Origin: an uncultured Caryophanales bacterium | Lineage (GTDB): Bacteria; Bacillota_I; Bacilli_A; RFN20; CAG-826 | DNA length: 28,005 nucleotides | Assembly (NCBI GenBank): GCA_905197045.1 | Contig: CAJJXG010000019.1 | Location: 1-28,005, forward strand | Reading direction: 5' to 3' | Shown: positions 8,248 through 17,634 of the stretch, one piece after another | Numbering within the stretch: the first letter of the stretch is position 1 | Layout: the number at the start of each line of letters is the position of its first letter | Program-made: the position numbers and the translations under genes | The notes under the pieces: generated by a model | The model's database searches: none | Told to the model about the DNA's origin: nothing | The model's input: only the letters and a program-made list of their open reading frames with translations

Positions 8248-10017
8248 TTAATTAATACTCCTTATCTTTTCATAAAGCATTTTAGCACTTTCTTTTGGCA
8301 CAATTTGCTCTAACTCTTCAATTTTAGCGTTTTTTAACTCACTAATTGAAGGAAAGGCCTTGATAAGCTGTTCTTTTCTTTTTTCGCCTATTCCATCAAT
8401 GTCGTCAAATACACTGTTAAAGATGCTTTTATTTCTTTTCTTGATGTGTGTTGTAATTGCATAACGATGCACTTCATCTTGCATTCTAGTTAAAAGTAAA
8501 AATAGTTTCTTCTCATCATCTAAATAATACTCATTAAAGTTTTCATCCATTAATGCACTTGTTCGATGTTTACTTGTTTTAACAAGTCCAGCAATTGCAA
8601 ATGGTAAATCTAACTCTTTTTTTACTTCTAATGCCACTTCAATTTGACCTTTTCCACCATCAACAATAATTAAATCAGGCATTTCGCCATTTTCCTCTTT
8701 AACACGTTTATATCTTCTAGTTAAAGTTTCACGCATTGATGAAAGATCATCTTTTTTATTAACTCCTTGGATATTAAACTTGCGGTATAACTTCTTATAA
8801 GGAATACCATTAATAAATACAACCATAGCCCCAATTGCGTTGGTCCCTTGTAAATGTGAATTATCAAAAAGTTCAATTCTACTTGGCGTTTTAATATGAA
8901 GAATTTCCCCGAGTTTATCGAGCAAATTCAAAACATCATCATCAAGTTTAGCAGTTAAAAAATGCTCATCTAAAGCTTCTTTAGCGTTAATTTCACAGAT
9001 GTCTAAAACGTCATGTAACTTTCCTTTCGTTGGTGAAAAAACATTTGCATTTTCAAAATAGGAATTTAAATTATCTTTAATTTCTTCACTAGAAACGATT
9101 ATTTCGTTAGGTATTGAATTAATACCATAATATTGATAAATCATCTCACTAACAAATTCATTAATATCTCCAATTAATTCATAACAAAATGCACGTTTTG
9201 AAAGTAAGATTCCTTCTCTATAAGAAAATAAGGCAATTGCAATATAATTCTCTCTTGTATGAAACGAGAAAAAATCGCGATTTATTTTGTCTTTAAATTC
9301 AACGGTTTGCTTTTCGGTAATATGATTTATTGAATCAAGCATTTTTTTGAATTCTTGTGCTCTTTCAAATTCTAATGCATCACTGCATTTTTTAATCTTT
9401 TCTTTAAGATCTTTAGTTAATTCTTGGTTCTTTCCTTTTAAAAAGTTACGAATATTATCGATTATTTTATCGTATTCATCTCTTGAAACTTTATTTACAC
9501 AAGGCGCTAAACATTGACCAATATGATAATAAAGGCATGGAGATTTAGGAACATTATGACATTTTCTTAAAGGAAACAATTTATTAATTAAATCAATTAC
9601 TTCAAAAGCGGCGCTACTATTTGGATAAGGACCAAAATATTCGCACTTTTTATCTTTAACATTTCTTGATAAACCAACATAAGGATTTTCTACATTTTTA
9701 TGTATAGCAATATATGGATAATGCTTATCATCCATTAGAAGAATGTTATAACGCGGATGATTTTTTTGGATTAGGTTCATTTCCAAAATTAAAGCTTCTT
9801 TTTCGCTTTTTGTAATAATTGTTTCAAAATGGTCTACATGAGATACCATTGCAGCAGTTTTGCCAGAATGTACACGCAAAAAATATTGAGAAACTCTCTT
9901 TTTTAAGTTTTTAGCTTTGCCAATATAAATAATTTCATCATCAGCATTATGCATTAAATAGCAACCTGGCTGATCTGGCAAAAGTTCAATTTGTTTTTTT
10001 AACGTTTCATTCATCAT
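8248..10017 (-). CDS. uvrC: UvrABC system protein C, excinuclease subunit
   Basis: Nuclease subunit of nucleotide excision repair; it makes the 3' and 5' incisions around lesions loaded by UvrA-UvrB. The 589 residues fit the family. An N-terminal GIY-YIG domain begins PGCYLMHN and continues to IYIGKAKNLKKR (about 17-41). A UVR motif that contacts UvrB is near 203-238, followed by the UvrC RNase H-like endonuclease domain (ELFDNSHLQGTNAIGAMVVF region) and C-terminal helix-hairpin-helix motifs (FDDIDGIGEKRKEQL). The ATG overlaps the TGA of mutS2 (ATGA), so translation is coupled. A second ATG immediately follows and could also serve. Confidence 0.97.
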   Translation of the reverse strand: MMNETLKKQIELLPDQPGCYLMHNADDEIIYIGKAKNLKKRVSQYFLRVHSGKTAAMVSHVDHFETIITKSEKEALILEMNLIQKNHPRYNILLMDDKHYPYIAIHKNVENPYVGLSRNVKDKKCEYFGPYPNSSAAFEVIDLINKLFPLRKCHNVPKSPCLYYHIGQCLAPCVNKVSRDEYDKIIDNIRNFLKGKNQELTKDLKEKIKKCSDALEFERAQEFKKMLDSINHITEKQTVEFKDKINRDFFSFHTRENYIAIALFSYREGILLSKRAFCYELIGDINEFVSEMIYQYYGINSIPNEIIVSSEEIKDNLNSYFENANVFSPTKGKLHDVLDICEINAKEALDEHFLTAKLDDDVLNLLDKLGEILHIKTPSRIELFDNSHLQGTNAIGAMVVFINGIPYKKLYRKFNIQGVNKKDDLSSMRETLTRRYKRVKEENGEMPDLIIVDGGKGQIEVALEVKKELDLPFAIAGLVKTSKHRTSALMDENFNEYYLDDEKKLFLLLTRMQDEVHRYAITTHIKKRNKSIFNSVFDDIDGIGEKRKEQLIKAFPSISELKNAKIEELEQIVPKESAKMLYEKIRSIN

Positions 10018-12302
10018 TTTAACAAAACAATAGTTGAGCCACTGCCCCCATCTAATTCATTGCCAATGCGAAAACTATCGACATTTTTGCGTCTTTTTAA
10101 GAAAGAATGAATTCCCTCACGAAGTTTTCCACTACCATAGCCATGAATAATTTTTACTTCTTTTAAACCACGTAAAACACAATCATCAAGGTATTTATCT
10201 AGAGTAATTAAAGCATCATCAACTCTATAACCAATAAGATTTAAAGATGATGAGACTTGTTTTTGACCAAGTATATATTTATCAGCATTTATAGTAGGCT
10301 TTAAAACTTCTTTAGGGGCTTCAATAATCTCACATTGGTCCTTTGTCGCGTTAAGTGTGAAGCCATCTGGCGTTAAAATTCTTAATTTATTCCCATTCAT
10401 CGAAGAAACTTTACCCTTAATATCAAGGGATTTGATAATAACGTAATTGCCTACTTCTATATTTTCATTTTTCTTATTTTTTACATTGATCTTGTCTAGC
10501 TTTTCTTCAGCTTTTTTAATATTTTTGTCTTTTAAAAACGCATTATAAATGTTATTAATTTCGTTGTATTTGTCATTCAAAAATATATCGAATTTATCGA
10601 TTTTTTGATTTTTCAGTTTATTTTCTCTATCACGAATTTCTTTTTCTCGACGTGCTAAATCATCTTTTAACTTTGCTAGACTATCTTGTCTTTGTTTAAG
10701 TTTTTCATCTTTTGTTGCAAGATATCTTTCCTTTTCATCAAGTGCATGCAATTTTTTATCGTCTTCACTTGCAAAAGAGTTATCATAAATCTTTTTAGCA
10801 TCTGCAATTAATTCAGGAGAAAGGCCGAATTTTTTGCCAATTAAAAATCCATAACTTTTACCACTTACACCAAGCAAAATTTTAAATGTTGGCGTAACAT
10901 TTTTTTCGTTAAAAATAAAAGAAGCGTTTAAAATTTGATTATTAGTTAACCCATATTTCTTAAGCAATTCATAGTGGGATGTGACTAGCGATAATGTTTT
11001 CATTTTTAGTAATTGTTTAACTATTGCAACAGCTAAAGCCTCACCTTCTTTAGGATCAGTACCAGTACAAAGTTCATCAATTACTACTAAATCACTACTA
11101 GTTATCGACTTAAGAATTACTGAAATATTACTAATATGTGCAGAAAATGTACTTAAATTGTTTTCTATTGATTGGCTATCTCCGATATCTAAATAAATAT
11201 TATCAAAAAGACATATCTCACTATCAATACTAGCAGGAATAGCTAATCCTAGTTTTATCATGTAGGCACAAATTGCAATTGTTTTTAAAGCGATTGTTTT
11301 ACCACCTGCGTTAGGACCACTTATAATCATAAGTGTTTTATCTTTCCCTAAAATAAAATCGTTACCAACACAAATGTTCTTATCAATTAAAGGATGCTTA
11401 GCATTTAATAATTTAAAGTATTTATCTTTGTTTAAGACAGGTATGTTTGCTTCAATTTCTTTAGCATATTTTGCTTTTGAAGAAAGGAAATCTAACTCGC
11501 CAAGTATCTCGTTATTGTTAATCAATTCATTACCAACTTCTACTACTTTGTTAGTTAAGCTAAACAGAATTTTATTAATTTCATCTCTTTCTTTTAATCT
11601 TAAAACAGCTAATTGATTTTCTAACTCAAGAATTTCTTTTGGTTCAATGAAGGTTGTTTGCCCACTATCTGAAATATCTTGAACAATTCCATCAACACTA
11701 CTTTTATATGATGTGCTTACAGGAATTGCATAGTGACCGTTTCTTAAAACAAAATTATCACCACTTAATTTATCCTTATATTTAGCGAAAATGCTATTTA
11801 AAGAAGTATGAATGTATTTATTAACGCTATAGATGTTTTTTCTAATTGTAGCAAGTTCTTTTGAAGCATTATCTTTAACAGTATTATCTTGAGAAATAGC
11901 GCTTGAAATAGCATTATAAAGAATCTCATTAGCTTTTAAAGACATGAATAATTCGTTTAAATATGAAAGATCCTCTTTTATTTTTAAAGAATATTTAATT
12001 ACATCGACTGTAGTTTGAATTTCTTGTTTTATTTCATTTAAAGTAAGTTCGCTAAAAACATTTCCTTTTTTGGCATAAGATATTTCTTCATACATATCTA
12101 ATTCACTAATAATAGGAAAGTCGTTATATAAGGCCAAAACTTTCATTGTTTCGTCAAGTTTATTCAACTCTTTAGATACAAAATTAAAATCTTTTGATGG
12201 CTTTAAATCATCAATTTTGCTTCTGCCTATCTTAGTTTTAGAGTAAGCTTTGATTTTATTTTTTATCTTTTCAATTTCTAATACGTCTTCTAATTTAGTC
12301 AT
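10014..12302 (-). CDS. mutS2: Endonuclease MutS2 / ribosome-collision ATPase (MutS2 with Smr domain)
   Basis: MutS-family ATPase lacking the mismatch-recognition domains. It is known as an anti-recombination factor and, in Bacillus, as a sensor that splits collided ribosomes. The 762 residues include helical clamp segments, an ABC-type ATPase with Walker A ISGPNAGGKT near residue 330 and Walker B VVIDELCTGTDP, a long Lys/Glu coiled coil, a KOW-like segment (EVGNYVIIKSLDIKGKVSS) and a C-terminal Smr domain with HGYGSGKLR. The Smr entry motif, usually DLRG, reads LNLIGYR here. The stop is TGA and overlaps the uvrC start. Upstream is a 107-base region shared with divergent rnhC; I see no strong promoter for mutS2 in it, and its ribosome binding site is weak. 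Confidence 0.96.
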   Translation of the reverse strand: MTKLEDVLEIEKIKNKIKAYSKTKIGRSKIDDLKPSKDFNFVSKELNKLDETMKVLALYNDFPIISELDMYEEISYAKKGNVFSELTLNEIKQEIQTTVDVIKYSLKIKEDLSYLNELFMSLKANEILYNAISSAISQDNTVKDNASKELATIRKNIYSVNKYIHTSLNSIFAKYKDKLSGDNFVLRNGHYAIPVSTSYKSSVDGIVQDISDSGQTTFIEPKEILELENQLAVLRLKERDEINKILFSLTNKVVEVGNELINNNEILGELDFLSSKAKYAKEIEANIPVLNKDKYFKLLNAKHPLIDKNICVGNDFILGKDKTLMIISGPNAGGKTIALKTIAICAYMIKLGLAIPASIDSEICLFDNIYLDIGDSQSIENNLSTFSAHISNISVILKSITSSDLVVIDELCTGTDPKEGEALAVAIVKQLLKMKTLSLVTSHYELLKKYGLTNNQILNASFIFNEKNVTPTFKILLGVSGKSYGFLIGKKFGLSPELIADAKKIYDNSFASEDDKKLHALDEKERYLATKDEKLKQRQDSLAKLKDDLARREKEIRDRENKLKNQKIDKFDIFLNDKYNEINNIYNAFLKDKNIKKAEEKLDKINVKNKKNENIEVGNYVIIKSLDIKGKVSSMNGNKLRILTPDGFTLNATKDQCEIIEAPKEVLKPTINADKYILGQKQVSSSLNLIGYRVDDALITLDKYLDDCVLRGLKEVKIIHGYGSGKLREGIHSFLKRRKNVDSFRIGNELDGGSGSTIVLLK

Positions 12303-12374
12303 AAATCTATTTAATCTCTTTTTTAAAATTAACTATTACAAACATGTATTTTTCTCGATTATTACCTTATTTTT

Positions 12375-12402
12375 TTTACATTTTTAATATAAATGCTATA
12401 AT
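12375..12402 (+). promoter_or_regulatory. Promoter of rnhC predicting a leaderless mRNA
   Basis: TTTACA (12375-12380) and perfect TATAAT (12397-12402) are separated by 16 bases. Seven bases past the -10 lies the ATG of rnhC at 12410, so transcription is predicted to begin at or next to the start codon. No Shine-Dalgarno sequence precedes that ATG. Confidence 0.65.
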
Positions 12403-12409
12403 ACAAGCA

Positions 12410-13342
12410 ATGATAACAATAAAGGTAAATAAAAATAACCTCGAAAATCTTGAAAAAACCTATATTAATTATATCGTAGAACGTAATATCGGATATATTC
12501 TTTTTGTTATCAAAACTGACAAAAACATCCTTACCGCTTACGACAATAAAAAGGGTAATAATTTTAAGGTAACAATTCAAGGAGAAAACGCTCATGAAAT
12601 AGCGGAAAAGTGGACAAATTCTCCTGCTACTTTACCTAAGAAAACCAAAGATTATTCTGGCCCAATTTGTTATTTAGATATTGATGAACAAATAGGGAGC
12701 GACGAAGTTGGAACGGGAGATTTTTTTGGTCCAATTGTTGTTTGTGCCTGCTACTCAAATCACGACACTATGAAAGTAATTGAAGATTACAAAATTACCG
12801 ATTCAAAAAAGATGTCTGATCAAAAAATACTTCAAATTATACCTTCGATTCTTAAAAAAGTTCACTTCTCTTGCAAAATTTTTAGTGATGAAAATTATAA
12901 TGAAGCAATAAGAAAAGGTTATAACATGAATCAAATTAAAGCTTTTGCTCACAATTATGTTTTAACTAAGCTTCATAAACGCTGTCCATATGTCAAAAAC
13001 ATTTATGTTGATCAATTCACACCTGAAGAAAAATATTACGATTATTTAAGTGCTGTATCTCCAGAAAACGTTCAAAAAAATATAGTTTTTAGAGAAAAAG
13101 GCGAATTATGTTTTCCAAGTGTTGCTTTAGCAAGTAATATTGCACGCTACACTTTTCTTCAATACATGAATGAGTTAAGTGAAAAATATGGCGTAAAAAT
13201 TCCTTTAGGAGCAAGCAAGGACGTAAACGAGTTTGCAAAAAAATTCGTAGATAAATTTGGAATTGAAGAATTCAACAAAATTGTTAAGAAAAACTTTAAA
13301 AATTATAATGAAGTAACAAATCAAACAACGTCACTTCTTTAG
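12410..13342 (+). CDS. rnhC: Ribonuclease HIII
   Basis: Degrades the RNA strand of RNA-DNA hybrids such as R-loops and primers. A longer open frame begins at 12344, but its first 22 codons span the promoter. From the ATG at 12410 the protein is 310 residues and begins MITIKVNKNN, which fits the N-terminal TBP-like substrate-binding domain of RNase HIII. The catalytic signature IGSDEVGTGDFFGP is at 95-108 (Asp98, Glu99), followed by ITDSKKMSD and the later Asp in IYVDQF. It is the only plus-strand gene in this repair and translation region. It has no ribosome binding site. Its TAG stop (13340-13342) overlaps the stop of convergent rluD. Confidence 0.95.
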   Translation: MITIKVNKNNLENLEKTYINYIVERNIGYILFVIKTDKNILTAYDNKKGNNFKVTIQGENAHEIAEKWTNSPATLPKKTKDYSGPICYLDIDEQIGSDEVGTGDFFGPIVVCACYSNHDTMKVIEDYKITDSKKMSDQKILQIIPSILKKVHFSCKIFSDENYNEAIRKGYNMNQIKAFAHNYVLTKLHKRCPYVKNIYVDQFTPEEKYYDYLSAVSPENVQKNIVFREKGELCFPSVALASNIARYTFLQYMNELSEKYGVKIPLGASKDVNEFAKKFVDKFGIEEFNKIVKKNFKNYNEVTNQTTSLL

Positions 13343-14250
13343 CTTCTCAGTTTTTCTAATATATCATTAAAATATTGAGGTAAGTTTACTTCTAAGCTTA
13401 TCTCTTTTTTTAATATTGGATGGAAAAAGGTTAATTTATAAGCATGTAATAATTGCCCATTATTATATAAATTAGTGCTTCCGCCATATAATTTATCGCC
13501 AACTATTGGATAACCAATCGAAGACATATGAACTCTAATTTGATGTGTTCTACCTGTTTCTAACCTACATTTAATTAATGTATATTTTGAAAATCGTTCT
13601 ACAACTTCAAAATGAGTAATCGCTTCTTTCCCATTTTGATTATCAATAGCCATTTTTAAACGATTATTCTTATCTCTACCGATTTTCCCGATAATTTTAC
13701 CGCTATCAGTACGAATTACCCCATCCACTAATGCGATATATTCTCTATGCATAGAGTGATCTTCAAGTTGCTTTGCGATTTCTTTGTGAGTGAAATTATC
13801 TTTACAAATCAAAAGTAAACCACTGGTGTCTTTATCAATTCGATGAACAATACCGATTCTTTCAAGTCCATTAACAGTAGATAGCTCTTTTTTTGCATAT
13901 ATTAAAGCATTTACCAAAGTATCGTTATGATGTCCATCTCCAGGATGAACAACAAGGCCTTTTGGTTTATTAATAACTAGTAGATAATCATCTTCATAAA
14001 CAATATCTAGTTGATATTCATAAGGTAATAAATCTGTATTGCTTTCTTTTTCAATGTACTCAATTGAAATGATATCGTTTTCTTTCACTTTATATGATGG
14101 AGAAACATACTGATTATTTACTAGAATACTACTATTTTTAATCAAATTAGCAAAATATACACGGGAATTTCGGGAATCTAAAAGGGTTAAGGCTTTGTCT
14201 AACCTCAACCCTTCAATATTTTTTTCAACTTTAAATTCTTTCTTATTCAT
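13339..14250 (-). CDS. rluD: RluD-family 23S rRNA pseudouridine synthase
   Basis: Pseudouridine synthase of the RluA/RluD family, acting on large-subunit rRNA. It has 303 residues: an N-terminal S4 RNA-binding domain (about 11-66), then the catalytic domain with RIGIVHRIDKDTSGL, in which Asp139 is the catalytic aspartate. The GRTHQIRVH motif is also present. It overlaps the lspA stop by eight bases (ATGAATAA), which suggests coupled translation; its own ribosome binding site is weak. The pairing lspA-rluD is conserved in Bacillus (lspA-rluB/ylyB). The exact target uridines cannot be told from sequence. Its stop overlaps that of convergent rnhC, leaving no room for a terminator between them. 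Confidence 0.93.
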   Translation of the reverse strand: MNKKEFKVEKNIEGLRLDKALTLLDSRNSRVYFANLIKNSSILVNNQYVSPSYKVKENDIISIEYIEKESNTDLLPYEYQLDIVYEDDYLLVINKPKGLVVHPGDGHHNDTLVNALIYAKKELSTVNGLERIGIVHRIDKDTSGLLLICKDNFTHKEIAKQLEDHSMHREYIALVDGVIRTDSGKIIGKIGRDKNNRLKMAIDNQNGKEAITHFEVVERFSKYTLIKCRLETGRTHQIRVHMSSIGYPIVGDKLYGGSTNLYNNGQLLHAYKLTFFHPILKKEISLEVNLPQYFNDILEKLRS

Positions 14251-14905
14251 CTTTTTTCAAATCGTTTTCTTGATTATTTTGACTTACTTCTTGAACGCTA
14301 GATGAGCTATTCACTTCTTCATTTTCGAGCTTTTTAACAACTTCTTTGTGCTCTTTTTCTTCTTTTGAAGACTTAAATTCATCATAAATAAAATAAACAA
14401 GTAATAGCAAAATTCCAACAACTAAACTGGAATCAGCAATATTGAAAACACCAAAACCTGGGAGCCATGATTGCACTGAAATGAAATCAACTACACCTCT
14501 ATCAAAGAAAAATGTTCTATCGATTAAATTACCAATATCACCGCCTAAAATTAAAGCAAGGCATACTCCAAAAAATGTATTTATATTTTTATTCTTATAC
14601 ATTAAATAGGTTACATAAATTAAAATGCCAATAGCGACAATCCAAGATAACAATACAAAGATGATTCTAATCCATAATGCATCATCACCCATTCCAAAAG
14701 CTGCACCTTTATTAAAAACTAAGGTAAATTCAATAAAATGTGGAATAAAAGTCACTGGTTCCCCTAAGGTTAAGAAATTCATCGCAATAACCTTAGTGAC
14801 TTGATCGATTACAATTGCAAATATTACAATTGAAAAGAAATAAACCAAAAAAACTAAATATTTTTTAAAATTTATTTTTTTAATGCCTTCAAGCATCTTG
14901 GACAT
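14243..14905 (-). CDS. lspA: Lipoprotein signal peptidase with extended charged C-terminal tail
   Basis: Membrane aspartyl protease that removes signal peptides from prolipoproteins after lipidation, so the cell makes lipoproteins. Four membrane helices are visible (about 15-40, 78-102, 108-123, 158-176). The catalytic aspartates are Asp129 in GGDIGNLIDR and Asp158 in FNIADSS, with the conserved VVDF at 138-141. The protein is 220 residues against about 150-170 usually; the excess is a hydrophilic Glu/Lys/Ser/Asn tail after residue 176. The start lies inside ileS: the ATG at 14905 has AAGGAG seven bases upstream, making a 34-base overlap with ileS. A second ATG three codons later is less well placed. 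Confidence 0.95.
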   Translation of the reverse strand: MSKMLEGIKKINFKKYLVFLVYFFSIVIFAIVIDQVTKVIAMNFLTLGEPVTFIPHFIEFTLVFNKGAAFGMGDDALWIRIIFVLLSWIVAIGILIYVTYLMYKNKNINTFFGVCLALILGGDIGNLIDRTFFFDRGVVDFISVQSWLPGFGVFNIADSSLVVGILLLLVYFIYDEFKSSKEEKEHKEVVKKLENEEVNSSSSVQEVSQNNQENDLKKDE

Positions 14906-17619
14906 AAATGTGCTCCTTCGACTTCTTTAATAGAGCTTTCATCAAAATAATTCCAGCATCTATCGCATTTAACGCCTGAATGTTTGCTTATCTTTGAATA
15001 TGTTAATTTGCTTTCATTTTCGTTAAGATTTTCATCAAAAGTAACTTCACTAACAATAAATAAGCGAGCTAATTCTTCTTTAGAGAAGTTTTTAAGCTCT
15101 TCTTTCAAGTTAGAATCTTTTACTCTTAATGAAAGCATAGCTTCTTGAGCGCTTCCTATTTCGCCTTTATTACGTGCATTTTCGAGTGTTTTTAAAACTT
15201 CATCTCTAAACTCTTTAATTAATTTATAGTTTTCTAAAACTTTTGCATCAAAATCATTGCTCTTTTTTGGGTAATCATAATACATAACGTTATCTTTACT
15301 CTTTAAAGGATAATTTTGATTAACCTCGTCCATTGTAAAAGGAATAATTGGATTTAAAAGTCTCATTAATGTAAAGCAGCATTCATTTAAAACTGTTTGA
15401 ACTTGTCTTCTTCTTAAACTGCCTTTTTCTTCACAATACAAAATGTCTTTTGCAATATCTAAATAAAAACTACTTAAATCATCACTTAAGAATTTAAGAA
15501 CTTCACTTGTACCAGAGATGAAATTATATTGATCCATAGAATCAATAACTTTATTCTTAACTTCTTCAAGTCTAGCAAGGATAAATTTATCAATTTCTTC
15601 AAAAGTATCGACTTTATCTTCTTCAGTAAAATGATCTTCAAGTGATCCGTTTGATAAATTACCTAAAATAAATCTGAAAGTATTTCTAATTTTTCTATAT
15701 TGATCACTAATTGTTTTTACGATAGTTTCAGAAATTCTAACATCTTGTTGATAATCTGTTAAAGCTGCCCATAAACGTAAGACATCAGCACCATAAACAC
15801 CAATAATTTTTAAAGGATCAAGTCCGTTTCCTTTTGATTTAGACATCTTTTCCCAGTGTTCATCCATAACAAAACCGTGTGATACACATTGTTTATATGG
15901 GGATTGACCAGTAACAGCTAAAGAAACGATAAGCGAAGAGTTAAACCATCCCCTATATTGGTCGCTTCCTTCAAGATATAAATCAGCAGGATATTTTAAA
16001 TTTCTTTCTTTTAATACTCCAGACCAACTAGAGCCACTATCAAACCAGACATCCATGATATCTTTCTCTTTTTTAAAGATTCCATTAGGTGAATGTTCAT
16101 TAGTATATCCTTCAGGTAAGAGTTCTTTTTCGCTTAATTTATACCAGATATTGCTTCCGTTTTCTCTTACAAGCTTCTCAATATGTTCAAAAACTTCTTT
16201 TTCTAAAATAGGAGTTCCATCTTCACAATAAATTACAGGAATTGGCACGCCCCAAACTCTTTGACGAGAAATACACCAATCGGCTCTATCTTTAATCATG
16301 TTAACCATTCTATTTTCGCCCCATGCTGGTGACCATTTAACAGAATGAATAGCTTTAATTAAATCCTCTCTAATAGGTTCGATTGAACAGAACCATTGTG
16401 GTGTCGCTCTAAATATAACCGGTTTATGTGTTCTCCAATCATGAGGATAAGAGTGAACAATATCTTTTTCTTTAACTAAGTGTTCATTTTCAGTCAAAAT
16501 TGCGAGAACTTCTTTATTAGCGTCTTCGTAAAATTTACCAGCTAAACGTGGTCCACAATCATCAGTTAAATAACCATGTTCATCGACAGGACAATATGGC
16601 TTGATTCCATATTTTAAGCAAACCATATAGTCGTCCATACCATGACCTGGAGCAATGTGAACAAGACCAGTACCGCTATCAGCTGTAACGTAATCCCCTA
16701 AAATTAACAAGGAATCTCTATCGTAGAAAGGATGCTTTAAAACAATTCCTTCTAAATCTTTACCCTTGATTGTTTTGATTAAATCACATTTTGTAAAGCC
16801 AAGTTCTTCTGATAATGTACTAGATAACTCCTGGAGAAATACTAATTTGCCACTAGAAGTATCGTAAACACCATATTCAAACTCAGGATTAGCACAAACA
16901 GCAAGGTTTGCTGGAAGTGTCCAAGGTGTTGTTGTCCAAATTAAAACCTTTGTATCTTTGTCTAAAATGTTTTTGCCATCTTTAACATCAAATTTTACGT
17001 AGATTGTGTAAGCTTTGACATCGGCATATTCAATTTCAGCTTCGGCTAATGCACTTTCACTGCTAGGCGACCAATAGACTGGCTTTAAACCTTTGTAGAT
17101 TAATCCTTTTTCAGCCATCTTTGCAAAACAATGGATTTCATTTGCTTCAAATTCAGGAAGAAGGGTTAAATATGGGTTGTCGTAATCTCCTAAAGCACCT
17201 AATCTTCTGATATCGCTTTTTTGCTTTTCAACTTGCGTTAAAGCGTATTCTCTACATTTTTCTCTAAATTCAAAAATTGGAGTTGTTTTTCTGTTCACAC
17301 CACTTTTTGTTACCATATTTTCAATTGGTAAGCCATGTGTGTCCCATCCAAAAATAAATGGTGTCTTAAAACCAGACATATTTTTATATCTAACAACAAA
17401 ATCTTTCAAGACACGATTAAGCATGTGACCACAATGCATTGCTCCATTAGCATATGGAGGACCATCGTGAAGCATAAATTCAAGATCTTTTCCTTCATTC
17501 ATCTTTTCATATACATGTTCTTTAGACCACTTTTCAACAAGAACAGGTTCTTTTTTTGCAAGGTTGCCTCTCATTTCAAAATTAGTTTTAGGCATTAATA
17601 ATGAATTTTTTACTTCCAT
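14872..17619 (-). CDS. ileS: Isoleucyl-tRNA synthetase
   Basis: Class I synthetase charging tRNA-Ile, with an editing domain against valine. The 915 residues contain the HIGH-type motif (PPYANGAMHCGH, HCGH at 62-65), the editing insertion, KMSKSKGNG near residue 591, and a C-terminal zinc site with Cys885, Cys888, Cys906 and Cys909 (CDRC and CPRC). This zinc tail marks the bacterial, mupirocin-sensitive IleS1 type rather than IleS2. AAGGAG lies 6 bases before the ATG. The gene is first in an ileS-lspA-rluD operon and is preceded by an isoleucine T-box leader that controls read-through according to tRNA-Ile charging. Confidence 0.97.
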   Translation of the reverse strand: MEVKNSLLMPKTNFEMRGNLAKKEPVLVEKWSKEHVYEKMNEGKDLEFMLHDGPPYANGAMHCGHMLNRVLKDFVVRYKNMSGFKTPFIFGWDTHGLPIENMVTKSGVNRKTTPIFEFREKCREYALTQVEKQKSDIRRLGALGDYDNPYLTLLPEFEANEIHCFAKMAEKGLIYKGLKPVYWSPSSESALAEAEIEYADVKAYTIYVKFDVKDGKNILDKDTKVLIWTTTPWTLPANLAVCANPEFEYGVYDTSSGKLVFLQELSSTLSEELGFTKCDLIKTIKGKDLEGIVLKHPFYDRDSLLILGDYVTADSGTGLVHIAPGHGMDDYMVCLKYGIKPYCPVDEHGYLTDDCGPRLAGKFYEDANKEVLAILTENEHLVKEKDIVHSYPHDWRTHKPVIFRATPQWFCSIEPIREDLIKAIHSVKWSPAWGENRMVNMIKDRADWCISRQRVWGVPIPVIYCEDGTPILEKEVFEHIEKLVRENGSNIWYKLSEKELLPEGYTNEHSPNGIFKKEKDIMDVWFDSGSSWSGVLKERNLKYPADLYLEGSDQYRGWFNSSLIVSLAVTGQSPYKQCVSHGFVMDEHWEKMSKSKGNGLDPLKIIGVYGADVLRLWAALTDYQQDVRISETIVKTISDQYRKIRNTFRFILGNLSNGSLEDHFTEEDKVDTFEEIDKFILARLEEVKNKVIDSMDQYNFISGTSEVLKFLSDDLSSFYLDIAKDILYCEEKGSLRRRQVQTVLNECCFTLMRLLNPIIPFTMDEVNQNYPLKSKDNVMYYDYPKKSNDFDAKVLENYKLIKEFRDEVLKTLENARNKGEIGSAQEAMLSLRVKDSNLKEELKNFSKEELARLFIVSEVTFDENLNENESKLTYSKISKHSGVKCDRCWNYFDESSIKEVEGAHLCPRCLKALKK

Positions 17620-17634
17620 AACAACTCCTTATAA

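Noticed and set aside
10440..10760. Low-complexity region of mutS2 taken as a repeat
   Set aside because: It is the Lys/Glu coiled-coil segment normal in MutS2 and shows no nucleotide-level repeat unit.
12344..12409. Upstream extension of rnhC by 22 codons
   Set aside because: It covers the -35 and -10 of the rnhC promoter, is not like RNase HIII, and has no ribosome binding site. The ATG at 12410 fits the family start.
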